Positions 1 to 7,571 of a stretch of 58,273 bases of DNA are shown here, piece by piece; the first letter of the stretch is position 1, and each line of letters opens with the position of its first letter. Source of the DNA: an uncultured Lachnospiraceae bacterium (lineage in GTDB: Bacteria; Bacillota; Clostridia; Lachnospirales; Lachnospiraceae). The position numbers and the translations under genes were made by a program. The notes under the pieces are model-generated. The model was given only the letters and a program-made list of their open reading frames with translations. It had not been told where the DNA came from and did no database searches. The DNA lies in contig CAJFOF010000091.1 in NCBI GenBank assembly GCA_904395885.1, forward strand, positions 1 to 58,273, given 5' to 3'.

Positions 1-67
1 ATTTTTCACTTTTTAGATAATATTTACTTTTCAAGGTTCAACGTCTGCGTCTGCTGGCTGTGATCAC

Positions 68-1663
68 TCAGGATTCCGAGAGATCATGATTGCCCAGAGC
101 ATCATCCACTATAGTGCGAATCTTATTGATTCCAAGTCCATAGACGACCTGGACATTCGTTCCTTTTTTCACAATTCCGGCCGCTCCGGTTTCTTTCAGG
201 GCTGCTTCATTAATTGCAGAAATATCTCTCACTTCAACCCTGAGTCTGGAGAAGCAGTTGTCTATGGTAAGAATATTGCCGCGGCCTCCCAGACCTGCGA
301 TAATCGCTTCCGCTTTTTCCTGGTCACCGGCTTTCCCCTGCCCCTGACGCCGCTTCATTTCCGCTTTGACGGCTGCCGCGTTTGCCTGGAGATCAATCGT
401 CTCTTCGTCATCTTCCCGCCCAGGAGTCTTTAAATTCAGCTTCTCGATCATAAACTTAAAGACCACAAAAAGGACTGCGATTTCTATAAGACCGATCAAT
501 ATGTAAACGGGCCAGTGGGTTCTTTCAATTCCAGCCGGAAGATTTAAGACCAGGAAGTCCAGAATACCGTTTGTTGCACAGACACGAACCCCCACAATAT
601 AAGTAATCATCTGAAACAGTCCATCTATAACAGAGTAGACAAACCACAGAACCGGCGCTGCAAAGATGAAAGTAAATTCCAGCGGTTCCGTAATCCCTGC
701 AATCACTGCCGTCAGCGTTGAGGGGATTAACTGCGCTTTCAGGTTAGCTCTTTTTGCTTTCCTGGCAGTCACATAAAACGCCAGTGCAACACCGATCACG
801 CCAAAGGTTTTTACCAGTCCATAAGTCAGGAATCTGGCAGAATCCGGCATTGTAGTAATGCTGGGATCGCTCAGCAGAGCCAAAAATACCGGCTTCGCGC
901 CAATCACATTCTCCCCTGCGATCACCATCTGATCGCCTACTGCCGAGTAAAGGAACGGGGACCAGATCAGATGATGCAGCCCAGTCGGCACCAGGAAACG
1001 GTTCAGGAATCCATAGACAAACACGCCCAGTGCTCCGGCTGCGCTCATAAATCCAGTCAGCGCCGTAATACCATTTGCAACAATCGGCCATACATAAGTA
1101 ATGACAATCGAAAACACTGCTACAATAGGAATCATAATTATAAATACCAGTTTGCTGTTTCCGTATGGCGCGAAGCCGCCCTTAAACTCGGTATCGCAGT
1201 ATTTATTGTGCACCAGAGCGACCAGTACCCCAAGGATCATTCCAAGAAATACGCCCATATCTGTCACATGAAATCCCAGCTGAATAGTCTGGCCGGTTCC
1301 ATACAGATCTCCGGCTGCCGCGCCCTCTGCCATTCTTCCGGACAGTTCCAGCCATTTGCTGTTTGCTCCCAGGAACATGATATAAGACATTACGGAGACG
1401 AACGCCGCTTCCGCCTTTTTCTTTTTTGCCAGTCCCATAGCGATCCCAATACAGAACAGAATGCTCAGGTTGTTCATGATGGAATTTAACATTCCGTTAA
1501 AAAATTTTCCGATGGTCCAAATAATTCCGCCTTCTGTTACAAATGCAGCATTCGTTGCCACTGCAGTCAGCGCAATCGTCATTCCTACGATCGGCAGAAA
1601 CAGTACCGGGCCAATCATTGCCTTTGCAAACTTCTGCATCGCGCCCACGATGTTATCTTTCAT
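68..1663 (-). CDS. PTS EIIBC permease, alpha-glucoside type
   Basis: This 531-residue membrane protein takes up a sugar and phosphorylates it during transport. An EIIC domain with about ten hydrophobic segments fills roughly residues 1-410 and includes a HHLIWSPF stretch typical of the glucose/maltose/alpha-glucoside family. A charged linker leads to an EIIB domain whose phosphorylated cysteine is C470 in the DNCFSR motif. There is no fused EIIA, so phosphate must come from an EIIA encoded elsewhere. The start follows an AGGAGG site. The RpiR regulator lies 219 nt upstream on the same strand, and two palindromes lie between them. A disaccharide substrate such as maltose or a glucoside is inferred from family resemblance; the exact sugar is uncertain. 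Confidence 0.88.
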   Translation of the reverse strand: MKDNIVGAMQKFAKAMIGPVLFLPIVGMTIALTAVATNAAFVTEGGIIWTIGKFFNGMLNSIMNNLSILFCIGIAMGLAKKKKAEAAFVSVMSYIMFLGANSKWLELSGRMAEGAAAGDLYGTGQTIQLGFHVTDMGVFLGMILGVLVALVHNKYCDTEFKGGFAPYGNSKLVFIIMIPIVAVFSIVITYVWPIVANGITALTGFMSAAGALGVFVYGFLNRFLVPTGLHHLIWSPFLYSAVGDQMVIAGENVIGAKPVFLALLSDPSITTMPDSARFLTYGLVKTFGVIGVALAFYVTARKAKRANLKAQLIPSTLTAVIAGITEPLEFTFIFAAPVLWFVYSVIDGLFQMITYIVGVRVCATNGILDFLVLNLPAGIERTHWPVYILIGLIEIAVLFVVFKFMIEKLNLKTPGREDDEETIDLQANAAAVKAEMKRRQGQGKAGDQEKAEAIIAGLGGRGNILTIDNCFSRLRVEVRDISAINEAALKETGAAGIVKKGTNVQVVYGLGINKIRTIVDDALGNHDLSES

Positions 1664-1754
1664 TCCCTTTTCCTCCTAAAACCTATTAAATTTTCCCGGG
1701 ATGTTTTGTACTCATACTGTACCATAGACAAAAAAAGAAAGAAATAGATTTGAG

Positions 1755-1794
1755 CCGTTTACAAACGGGTTGACCCAAGAGTAAACATGTTTAC
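1755..1794. promoter_or_regulatory. Two perfect 14-bp palindromes upstream of the PTS gene (possible RpiR operators)
   Basis: CCGTTTACAAACGG (1755-1768) and GTAAACATGTTTAC (1781-1794) are both perfect palindromes with centres 26 bp apart. They share the GTAAAC/GTTTAC element. They lie upstream of a probable extended -10 (TGGTACAGT on the minus strand, near 1720) for the PTS gene. The neighbouring RpiR regulator is the natural candidate to bind them; this is inference. Confidence 0.55.
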
Positions 1795-1821
1795 TTTGCA
1801 CACATTTCCGAAGGCTGAATG

Positions 1822-1838
1822 TGTCGCTTGCAGCGACA
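1822..1838. repeat. 17-bp palindrome, copy 1
   Basis: TGTCGCTTGCAGCGACA can fold as a 6-bp stem with a 5-nt loop. An identical 17-mer occurs at 57792-57808. It sits between the end of the RpiR gene and the PTS promoter region. Confidence 0.6.
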
Positions 1839-1882
1839 TCGGCGCTTGACAGAGCTTTCACAGCAGTAAATAAAAAGCTGCC

Positions 1883-2608
1883 CTACCATTCGCAGAGCAG
1901 CTGATCCATAAGATATTCAAATACAATCATAACCCGGGCATAAAAGTAATTTGCCTCCATGTTCCGGTCGTCCAGTGCCTGGTCATCTAAAATGGGAATG
2001 TTTACGGTAGAGCAGCGCGCAATGTGATTGCTCTGTTCCCCGGTAAATGAAATAATATCCACTCCATTTTCCTTCCCATAATCCACGACCCGCGTAATCG
2101 TATCTGTTTCTCCGCTTTTCGAAATTGCAATCATCAGCCCCGCTCCCAGCGGGTTCTTATCGTAGACTCCATATGCATTGCTCTGAATGCAGCGGTATCC
2201 CCTGACCAAAAGTTTTCTGGCAATAAATTCCGCTACCGGGGAACAAAATCCTGTAGAAGTAATTAAAATTACATCGTTTCTGTGTCTATCGAGCAGTTCC
2301 AGGAAACCATTGAGACGTCCCGATTCAATATTTCCAATAAAGCTGGTCAGAGACGATGTATGGTTGCGGTTTCTCGCCCGATTCTGAATCAGGAAGTTTA
2401 GCCGGTATACCATATCTGTAAATCCTGTAAATCCCATCTTTTTTGACAATTTTATCACCAGCGCCGGAGAAACAAAATTTCTCGCTGCAATCTGGCGCAC
2501 CCCCATCGAAAGCGCCTCTTCGTGGTGCTCTAAAATAAATGCCAGCAGTTTTTGTTCCGTATCACTGAGTTTATATTTGTCACGCATCTTATAAAGGTCG
2601 AACTTCAT
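1883..2608 (-). CDS. RpiR/MurR-family transcriptional regulator
   Basis: This 241-residue DNA-binding protein has the two-domain layout of the RpiR family. Residues 1-75 form an N-terminal helix-turn-helix, in which the segment around FVSPALVIKLSKKMGF is the recognition region. Residues 95-225 form a SIS domain (ITSTGFCSP, ISKSGETDT) that would bind a phosphosugar. Members usually control sugar-phosphate or amino-sugar uptake genes. It lies just upstream of, and in the same direction as, the PTS permease, so it probably senses the imported sugar phosphate and controls that gene. It has its own promoter. Confidence 0.88.
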   Translation of the reverse strand: MKFDLYKMRDKYKLSDTEQKLLAFILEHHEEALSMGVRQIAARNFVSPALVIKLSKKMGFTGFTDMVYRLNFLIQNRARNRNHTSSLTSFIGNIESGRLNGFLELLDRHRNDVILITSTGFCSPVAEFIARKLLVRGYRCIQSNAYGVYDKNPLGAGLMIAISKSGETDTITRVVDYGKENGVDIISFTGEQSNHIARCSTVNIPILDDQALDDRNMEANYFYARVMIVFEYLMDQLLCEW

Positions 2609-2668
2609 CCCGCCCCCTCCTTTATCTTTTACCCCTCATATCCTGCAGCAAACGTTTTTCTCTTCCAC

Positions 2669-2698
2669 AGTATAGCAGAAACGCACAAATAAAAACAA
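2669..2698 (-). promoter_or_regulatory. Promoter of the RpiR gene
   Basis: On the minus strand TTGTTT (2698-2693) is followed after 18 nt by TATACT (2674-2669). The -35 overlaps the tail of the upstream terminator. Confidence 0.5.
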
Positions 2699-2745
2699 CC
2701 CCGCAGAGGGTCAAAGCTCCGAAAAGCTCGCCTTCCGCAGGGCTG
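2690..2745 (-). terminator. Rho-independent terminator of the NlpC/P60 gene
   Basis: Reading the minus strand, arms at 2745-2731 and 2710-2696 pair over 15 positions with several G-U pairs, and a T-rich run follows at 2695-2690. It lies directly after the stop codon at 2754. Confidence 0.65.
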
Positions 2746-2753
2746 TCACTGCC

Positions 2754-3548
2754 TTATCCTAATACATTAACAATTTTCACAGGCGTCCGGTAATTCCAGG
2801 GGGACAGCTTCACGCCGGTGGAATAGGTAGACGCATGGATGATCTGGCCATTTCCTATATACATCCCCACATGGTTGATGGAATTGACGCTGCCTCCGTA
2901 AAAGAGCAGGTCGCCGGGCTGCATCTGGTCGACGCTGACTGCAATGCCGGCGTTAGCCTGGGTTCTGGAAGACCTGGGCAGAGTCAGACCTGCGCCTGTC
3001 TTCATTATGTAATATGTAAATCCAGAGCAGTCAAACCCTGTCGCCGGACTGGTTCCGGCATCACGGTATCTGCACCCTAAAAACTGCATGGCGTACTGGA
3101 CCAGAGCCTGCCGCCTGTTGGCCGCCGCAGCCGCAGCTTCCTGCTCGGCCGCCCTCTGCCTCGCCTGACTGAGGCTCTCCCCAGCCGCAGCTGCGGCCGT
3201 CTCAAGTTCTTCTTCTTCAGCTTCCTCCAGGCTGGCGCTGCTCTCATCCAACAGATAGCCTTCCTCGTCGCCCACCTGTACTTTCAGCCAGCCGTCCTCG
3301 TCCGACTTCTCCAGAAGGGGAAACTCGTCATCCTTGTCTGCCGTCAGCAGAAGATTCTCCCCGTCAACATCCGTGCTGATCACCGCCGAGTCTGCCGTCA
3401 CCTTAACCAGGTACTGGGCGGTCTCGCTTCCAGGCCCGTGCTGCAGGAGAGTAGCATTGTTGATCGTAGCTGCCGAGGCGGAGAACGGTGTCGCCGTCAT
3501 AACTGTGCAGACCGCAAAAAGGCCCGCTATCTGTTTCCATTTATCCAT
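2754..3548 (-). CDS. Secreted NlpC/P60 peptidoglycan hydrolase (SH3-like domain, coiled region)
   Basis: This is a 264-residue exported cell-wall endopeptidase. A signal peptide (residues 1-27, ending ASA) is followed by an SH3-like region at about 45-100, an acidic/Ala-rich helical linker at 105-145, and the NlpC/P60 domain at 146-264. The catalytic triad is visible as C174 (FDCSGF), H226 (NHVGMY) and H238 (IIHAS). The start was moved to the ATG at 3548 because GGGAG precedes it at proper spacing; an upstream in-frame start lacks one. Such enzymes cut D-gamma-glutamyl-diaminopimelate links in wall peptides. The promoter carries repeat boxes shared with two other wall genes in this window. 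Confidence 0.9.
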   Translation of the reverse strand: MDKWKQIAGLFAVCTVMTATPFSASAATINNATLLQHGPGSETAQYLVKVTADSAVISTDVDGENLLLTADKDDEFPLLEKSDEDGWLKVQVGDEEGYLLDESSASLEEAEEEELETAAAAAGESLSQARQRAAEQEAAAAAANRRQALVQYAMQFLGCRYRDAGTSPATGFDCSGFTYYIMKTGAGLTLPRSSRTQANAGIAVSVDQMQPGDLLFYGGSVNSINHVGMYIGNGQIIHASTYSTGVKLSPWNYRTPVKIVNVLG

Positions 3549-3583
3549 ATATACGCTCCCAATCATTACAAATTCGTCTTAAA

Positions 3584-3644
3584 TATTACGTAATTGTTAC
3601 ATTTATTACGAGCGTATTGTAACTCTTTTTACTTTTTATGTCAA
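3584..3644 (-). promoter_or_regulatory. Promoter and CGTAAY/TGTAAY boxes of the first NlpC/P60 gene
   Basis: On the minus strand TTGACA (3644-3639), a 17-nt spacer and TACAAT (3621-3616) form a near-consensus promoter. Five nt after the -10 begin the repeats CGTAAT, TGTAAC and CGTAAT (3610-3584). The last two are spaced 11 bp, one helical turn. This resembles WalR (TGTWAH-N5-TGTWAH) or PhoP-type boxes and lies over the transcription start, as expected of a repressor site. Confidence 0.7.
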
Positions 3645-3728
3645 GTTCTTTTTCCCATACAGACTTGAAAAGAGGCAGTACAAACCGCCCCTTTCTCTTA
3701 CTTTTCTCTATATTGTTGTCTCTGTCTC

Positions 3729-5600
3729 TCAACAGTCGCCCCTTGCCTCTTCCCTGTTCAAAATCTGCATAAACTCTTCTCCGGTAATGGTTTCTTTCTC
3801 CAACAGATACGTGGCCAGCTCATGAAGTTTTGATTCGTTTTCTTCCAGAATTTTCTTAGCTTTGTCATACTGCTGCTTCACCATCTCTACCACTTCATCG
3901 TCGATCTCCTTGGCAGTCTCCGGTGAGCAGGCCAGGGAAGAGTCTCCGCCCAGGTACTGGTTTGTCACGGTTTCTAATGCTACCATGCCAAAATGGCTGC
4001 TCATTCCGTACCGCGTCACCATCGCCCTGGCCAGCTTGGTCGCCTGCTCGATGTCATTGCTGGCTCCGGTGGTGATAGAATGGAAAATCACTTCCTCCGC
4101 GGCACGGCCGCCTGTCAGAGTTGCGATCTTGTTCAGAGCTTCCTCCTGACTCATCAAGAAGCGCTCGCCTTCCTCCACCTGCATGGTATAGCCCAGGGCT
4201 CCTGAGGTTCGAGGGATGATAGTGATCTTGTGAACCGGGGCTGAGTGGCTCTGCTTCGCCGCCACCAGGGCATGGCCGATCTCATGGTAGGCCACGATTT
4301 TTTTCTCATTTTCCGATACCGATGCATCCTTGCGCTGGTACCCGGCAATGACCACCTCCACGCTCTCCTCCAGATCCTCCTGGAGAACGATTCCCCTGCC
4401 CATTCGGACAGCCCTCAGAGCGGCCTCATTGACAATATTGGCAAGTTCTGCCCCACTGGCGCCTGAAGTCGCCCTTGCAATAGAATTAAAATCTACGTTG
4501 TCTGACAGCTTTACGTTGGCAGCGTGCACCTTGAGAATCGCTTCTCGCCCTTTTAAATCAGGCAGCTCCACCGGGATTCTCCGGTCAAACCGCCCTGGCC
4601 TTAACAGCGCTTTGTCAAGAGATTCCGGACGGTTAGTAGCCGCCAGAATCACTACGCCTTTTCTTCCATCAAAACCGTCCATCTCTGTCAGGAGCTGGTT
4701 TAGTGTCTGTTCTCTTTCGTCATTTCCACCCATGGCTCCCGCGTCACGTTTTTTTCCGATGGTGTCAATCTCATCAATGAATACGATACAGGGGGCCTTT
4801 TCATTAGCCTGTTTAAACAGGTCTCTCACCTTGGCCGCGCCCATACCGACAAACATTTCTACAAATTCAGAACCGGAAATGGAAAAGAAAGGCACATGGG
4901 CCTCCCCGGCGACCGCTCTGGCCAGAAGGGTTTTACCGGTTCCAGGGGGGCCTACCAGCAGAGCTCCTTTGGGAAGCGTTGCTCCGATATCCGCATACTT
5001 TTTGGGGTTATGGAGAAAATCTACGATTTCTTTTAACGCCTCTTTTGCCTCCTCCTCACCAGCCACATCGGCAAAGGTCTTTCCCGTCTCATTCTCTGCA
5101 TAAATTTTTGCATTGGACTTGCCAAATGTCATAGCATTGCCGCCCATTCTCTTTGCCAGAGACCGGGACAGAATCTGTCCAATAATAACAAACAGCACCA
5201 GAGGCAAAACCCAGGAGAGAAGGGCATTCATGACAGGATTCGGTTCAGTGGGAATCTCCGCCACACGGACTACATTTTGTTCTTCCAGCTTGGAATCCAG
5301 CGCTTCATCCGGCCAGGTCCAGATTCCCGTCTTGTAGATGTTCTCCCGCCCCTGCTCATCTTTTGCTATAAACACCAGGCTGTTGTCATCTTTTGAAATC
5401 ATACTGATGTTGCCTTCATCAACCTGACGGATCAGCTCATTATAGGGAACCTCCCGGACCTCTCTTTGAAACAGAGAAGAAAATCCCAGAGCGTTAATCA
5501 CCATCAAAACCACCACTACGATCAGGTAGTAGTAGAGAAACGGCTTCATTGAATTCTTATCCGGTCCCTGATGAGCCGGCTTTTTTTCTTTCATATCCAT
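3729..5600 (-). CDS. ftsH: ATP-dependent zinc metalloprotease FtsH
   Basis: This 623-residue membrane-anchored AAA+ protease degrades misfolded and regulatory membrane proteins as a hexamer. Two transmembrane segments (about 21-40 and 124-143) flank a short extracytoplasmic domain. The ATPase carries Walker A GPPGTGKT (217-224), Walker B IVFIDE (272-277) and the second region of homology ATNRP...RPGRFDR (321-340). The zinc protease motif HEIGH is at 439-443. Length and order are those of the family. It is transcribed away from a MarR regulator with a 212-nt shared region. Many clostridia carry more than one FtsH, so this may be a paralogue and not the copy found in the hpt-ftsH neighbourhood. 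Confidence 0.95.
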   Translation of the reverse strand: MDMKEKKPAHQGPDKNSMKPFLYYYLIVVVVLMVINALGFSSLFQREVREVPYNELIRQVDEGNISMISKDDNSLVFIAKDEQGRENIYKTGIWTWPDEALDSKLEEQNVVRVAEIPTEPNPVMNALLSWVLPLVLFVIIGQILSRSLAKRMGGNAMTFGKSNAKIYAENETGKTFADVAGEEEAKEALKEIVDFLHNPKKYADIGATLPKGALLVGPPGTGKTLLARAVAGEAHVPFFSISGSEFVEMFVGMGAAKVRDLFKQANEKAPCIVFIDEIDTIGKKRDAGAMGGNDEREQTLNQLLTEMDGFDGRKGVVILAATNRPESLDKALLRPGRFDRRIPVELPDLKGREAILKVHAANVKLSDNVDFNSIARATSGASGAELANIVNEAALRAVRMGRGIVLQEDLEESVEVVIAGYQRKDASVSENEKKIVAYHEIGHALVAAKQSHSAPVHKITIIPRTSGALGYTMQVEEGERFLMSQEEALNKIATLTGGRAAEEVIFHSITTGASNDIEQATKLARAMVTRYGMSSHFGMVALETVTNQYLGGDSSLACSPETAKEIDDEVVEMVKQQYDKAKKILEENESKLHELATYLLEKETITGEEFMQILNREEARGDC

Positions 5601-5718
5601 AAACGATATTCTCCTTTTTATAGTCCTCCCGCAACAATCTGATCAAAAATCATCTCCATAGCATGCCGGGGATTATACTAAAAATAATCGGATTTTCATC
5701 TTTTGTCAATATAATATG

Positions 5719-5734
5719 GTAAATATTTATTTAC
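5719..5734. promoter_or_regulatory. 16-bp palindrome between ftsH and marR
   Basis: GTAAATATTTATTTAC is a perfect palindrome in the divergent region, 12 bp upstream of the marR -35. Its size and symmetry suit a dimeric winged-helix regulator such as the adjacent MarR protein. Its AT-richness lowers confidence. Confidence 0.4.
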
Positions 5735-5746
5735 TTTTTATTTTTA

Positions 5747-5775
5747 TTGACTTTATTTAATCTTTATGGTACAAC
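5747..5775 (+). promoter_or_regulatory. Promoter of the marR-type gene
   Basis: TTGACT (5747-5752), a 17-nt spacer and TACAAC (5770-5775, with an upstream TGG extension) precede the start codon by about 37 nt. Confidence 0.65.
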
Positions 5776-5812
5776 ATAGACACATTTTACATTCTAATAA
5801 GGAGGCAGCCTC

Positions 5813-6256
5813 ATGAATCCGGAATATACAGCAGAATGTTTTGTTGATTTCTCTATCCAATTTGCTTTAATGCTTCGAAATCGATTTGGCAATAGGACTC
5901 CCGTCAAAATCGATTCTGTGGCCTTCCGCATTCTTGCAGCCCTTGAGTTCTCTCCAGATAGGCCTCTGACCATGTCTGCTCTGGCCAAAGAAGTTAACAT
6001 CGCCAAGCAGCAGTTAACCCAACTTGTCAATTCTTTAGAAGAAAAGGAGCTGGTAGAGCGCTCACACAACCATGAAAACCGGCGCCAGGTTTATATCAAT
6101 CTCACCTCTAAAGGCCGGCAGCTACTGGATGAAACAAAAAAACAGATGTCCCAGGATGTCTTGTCCCTGCTGACCTGCTACAATGAAGCAGAGCAGGAGG
6201 AAATCGCTCACTGCCTCGCAAGGCTGACAGAGCTTTTCTCCAGGCAGTCCTCATAA
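5813..6256 (+). CDS. MarR-family transcriptional regulator
   Basis: This 147-residue winged-helix regulator has the usual MarR length. The recognition region is about residues 45-85 (MSALAKEVNIAKQQLTQLVNSLEEKELV), followed by the wing with the DNA-contacting HENRRQVYINLT stretch. The start ATG has a good AAGGAGG site 7 nt upstream. It is transcribed divergently from ftsH, and a 16-bp palindrome lies between the two. Autoregulation and possible control of ftsH are therefore inferred. The ligand is unknown. Confidence 0.88.
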   Translation: MNPEYTAECFVDFSIQFALMLRNRFGNRTPVKIDSVAFRILAALEFSPDRPLTMSALAKEVNIAKQQLTQLVNSLEEKELVERSHNHENRRQVYINLTSKGRQLLDETKKQMSQDVLSLLTCYNEAEQEEIAHCLARLTELFSRQSS

Positions 6257-6257
6257 G

Positions 6258-6292
6258 CAAAAGAGTACGCATCAACGAGTGCGTACCCTTTT
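6258..6292. terminator. Bidirectional terminator between marR and the serine operon
   Basis: A GTACGC/GCGTAC stem is flanked by AAAAG on the left and CTTTT on the right, so it can stop both the plus-strand marR transcript and the minus-strand DUF1015 transcript. Confidence 0.7.
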
Positions 6293-6300
6293 CGTTATTT

Positions 6301-7542
6301 TTATCTGTCTAGTCTGTGGATAAACAGCCCGCTTCTAAGCTTCGGTTCAAACCAGGTAGATTTTGGCGGCATCAACTGTCCGGCATCTGCCACCCTCAGA
6401 AGCTCCTCCATCGAGGTCGGATACATGGAAAACGCAACGCGCATATCCGAACCAGCACGGCGTTCCAGCTCTGCCAGGCCCCGGATACCCCCGATAAAGT
6501 CAATCCTCTTGTCTGTCTTAGGGTCCCCAATGCCCAAAACCGGCCCCAGTAGAAAGTCCTGAAGAATGGAAACATCCAACCCGGCAACCGGATCCTCGCT
6601 TCTCACCTCCGGTCTTGCTGTCAGACGGTACCAGCAGCCGTCCAGGAACATACCAAATTCGCCTTTTTTCTCCGGCGCTGCCGATTCTGTGCTTACTCGC
6701 GAAATCTCAAACGATTTCTCCGCTTCCTTAAAAAATTCCTCTGGAGTCAGACCGTTCAGATCTTTTACCACACGGTTGTAGGGCAGAATTTTAAGCTGGT
6801 CTGCAGGGAACAGCACTGCCAGAAAGTAATTGAACGACTCTTTTCCTGTATAAGATGGGTTCTCTGTTCGCCGTTTCAATCCCACTTTAACGGCCGAGGC
6901 GGCTCTGTGGTGTCCATCCGCAATATAAAGAGCCGGGATCTGCTGAAAAAGCGTTTCCACGGCTTCTGCAATCGCCGGATTCTCTATCGCCCAGATCCTG
7001 TGCACAATCCCATCTTCCGCAGCAAAATCATAAAGGGGCGTTTCATCCTTCACCTGAGCAACCAGACGGTTCAGCTCTCTCTCCGGACGGTAAGCCAAAA
7101 AAATCGGCCCCGTGTGGGCACCGACTACATCCACATGGCAAATGCGGTCCTGTTCTTTCTCTTCCCGCGTGTTCTCATGTCTTTTAATCACACCGCTGAT
7201 ATAGTCATCCACGGAACAGCAAGCCGTAATTCCGGTCTGGCTGTGTCCGTTCATTGTCAGCTCATAGATAAAAAACTTTTCTGTTTTGTCTTCTGTAAAA
7301 ATGCCCTCCCGGATACGCGCCTCCAGAAGCTCTCTGGCTTTCTGATACACTTCTGCTCCATACATGTCGGTATCTTCCGGGAACTGTGTCTCAGGCCGGT
7401 CAATATTCAAAAAGGACAGCGGATTTTTCTCCGCTGCCTTTCTCGCCTCCGCCCTGCTGTACACATCATAGGGCAGAGACGCAACCTGCTCCGCCAGGCC
7501 CGCGGCCGGACGGATGCAGAAAAATGGTTTCACAATTGCCAT
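6301..7542 (-). CDS. DUF1015 family protein, last gene of the serine operon
   Basis: This 413-residue cytoplasmic protein matches the DUF1015 family from its opening KPFFCIRPAAGLAEQVASLPYD and its central IADGHHR motif. It is full length. It lies 29 nt after serA and is evidently co-transcribed with serC and serA, an arrangement that suggests a role in serine metabolism. No phosphoserine phosphatase gene is present in this block. The family fold has been related to ParB/sulfiredoxin-like proteins, a group that includes free-serine kinases. A serine or phosphoserine-linked activity is therefore possible, but it is not shown by the sequence. Confidence 0.8.
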   Translation of the reverse strand: MAIVKPFFCIRPAAGLAEQVASLPYDVYSRAEARKAAEKNPLSFLNIDRPETQFPEDTDMYGAEVYQKARELLEARIREGIFTEDKTEKFFIYELTMNGHSQTGITACCSVDDYISGVIKRHENTREEKEQDRICHVDVVGAHTGPIFLAYRPERELNRLVAQVKDETPLYDFAAEDGIVHRIWAIENPAIAEAVETLFQQIPALYIADGHHRAASAVKVGLKRRTENPSYTGKESFNYFLAVLFPADQLKILPYNRVVKDLNGLTPEEFFKEAEKSFEISRVSTESAAPEKKGEFGMFLDGCWYRLTARPEVRSEDPVAGLDVSILQDFLLGPVLGIGDPKTDKRIDFIGGIRGLAELERRAGSDMRVAFSMYPTSMEELLRVADAGQLMPPKSTWFEPKLRSGLFIHRLDR

Positions 7543-7571
7543 AAGCGTCCCTTTCTCAGTCTTTCTAACTC

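Noticed and set aside
4330..5103. 257-codon open frame on the plus strand
   Set aside because: It is a Ser/Ala-rich shadow of the FtsH ATPase domain.
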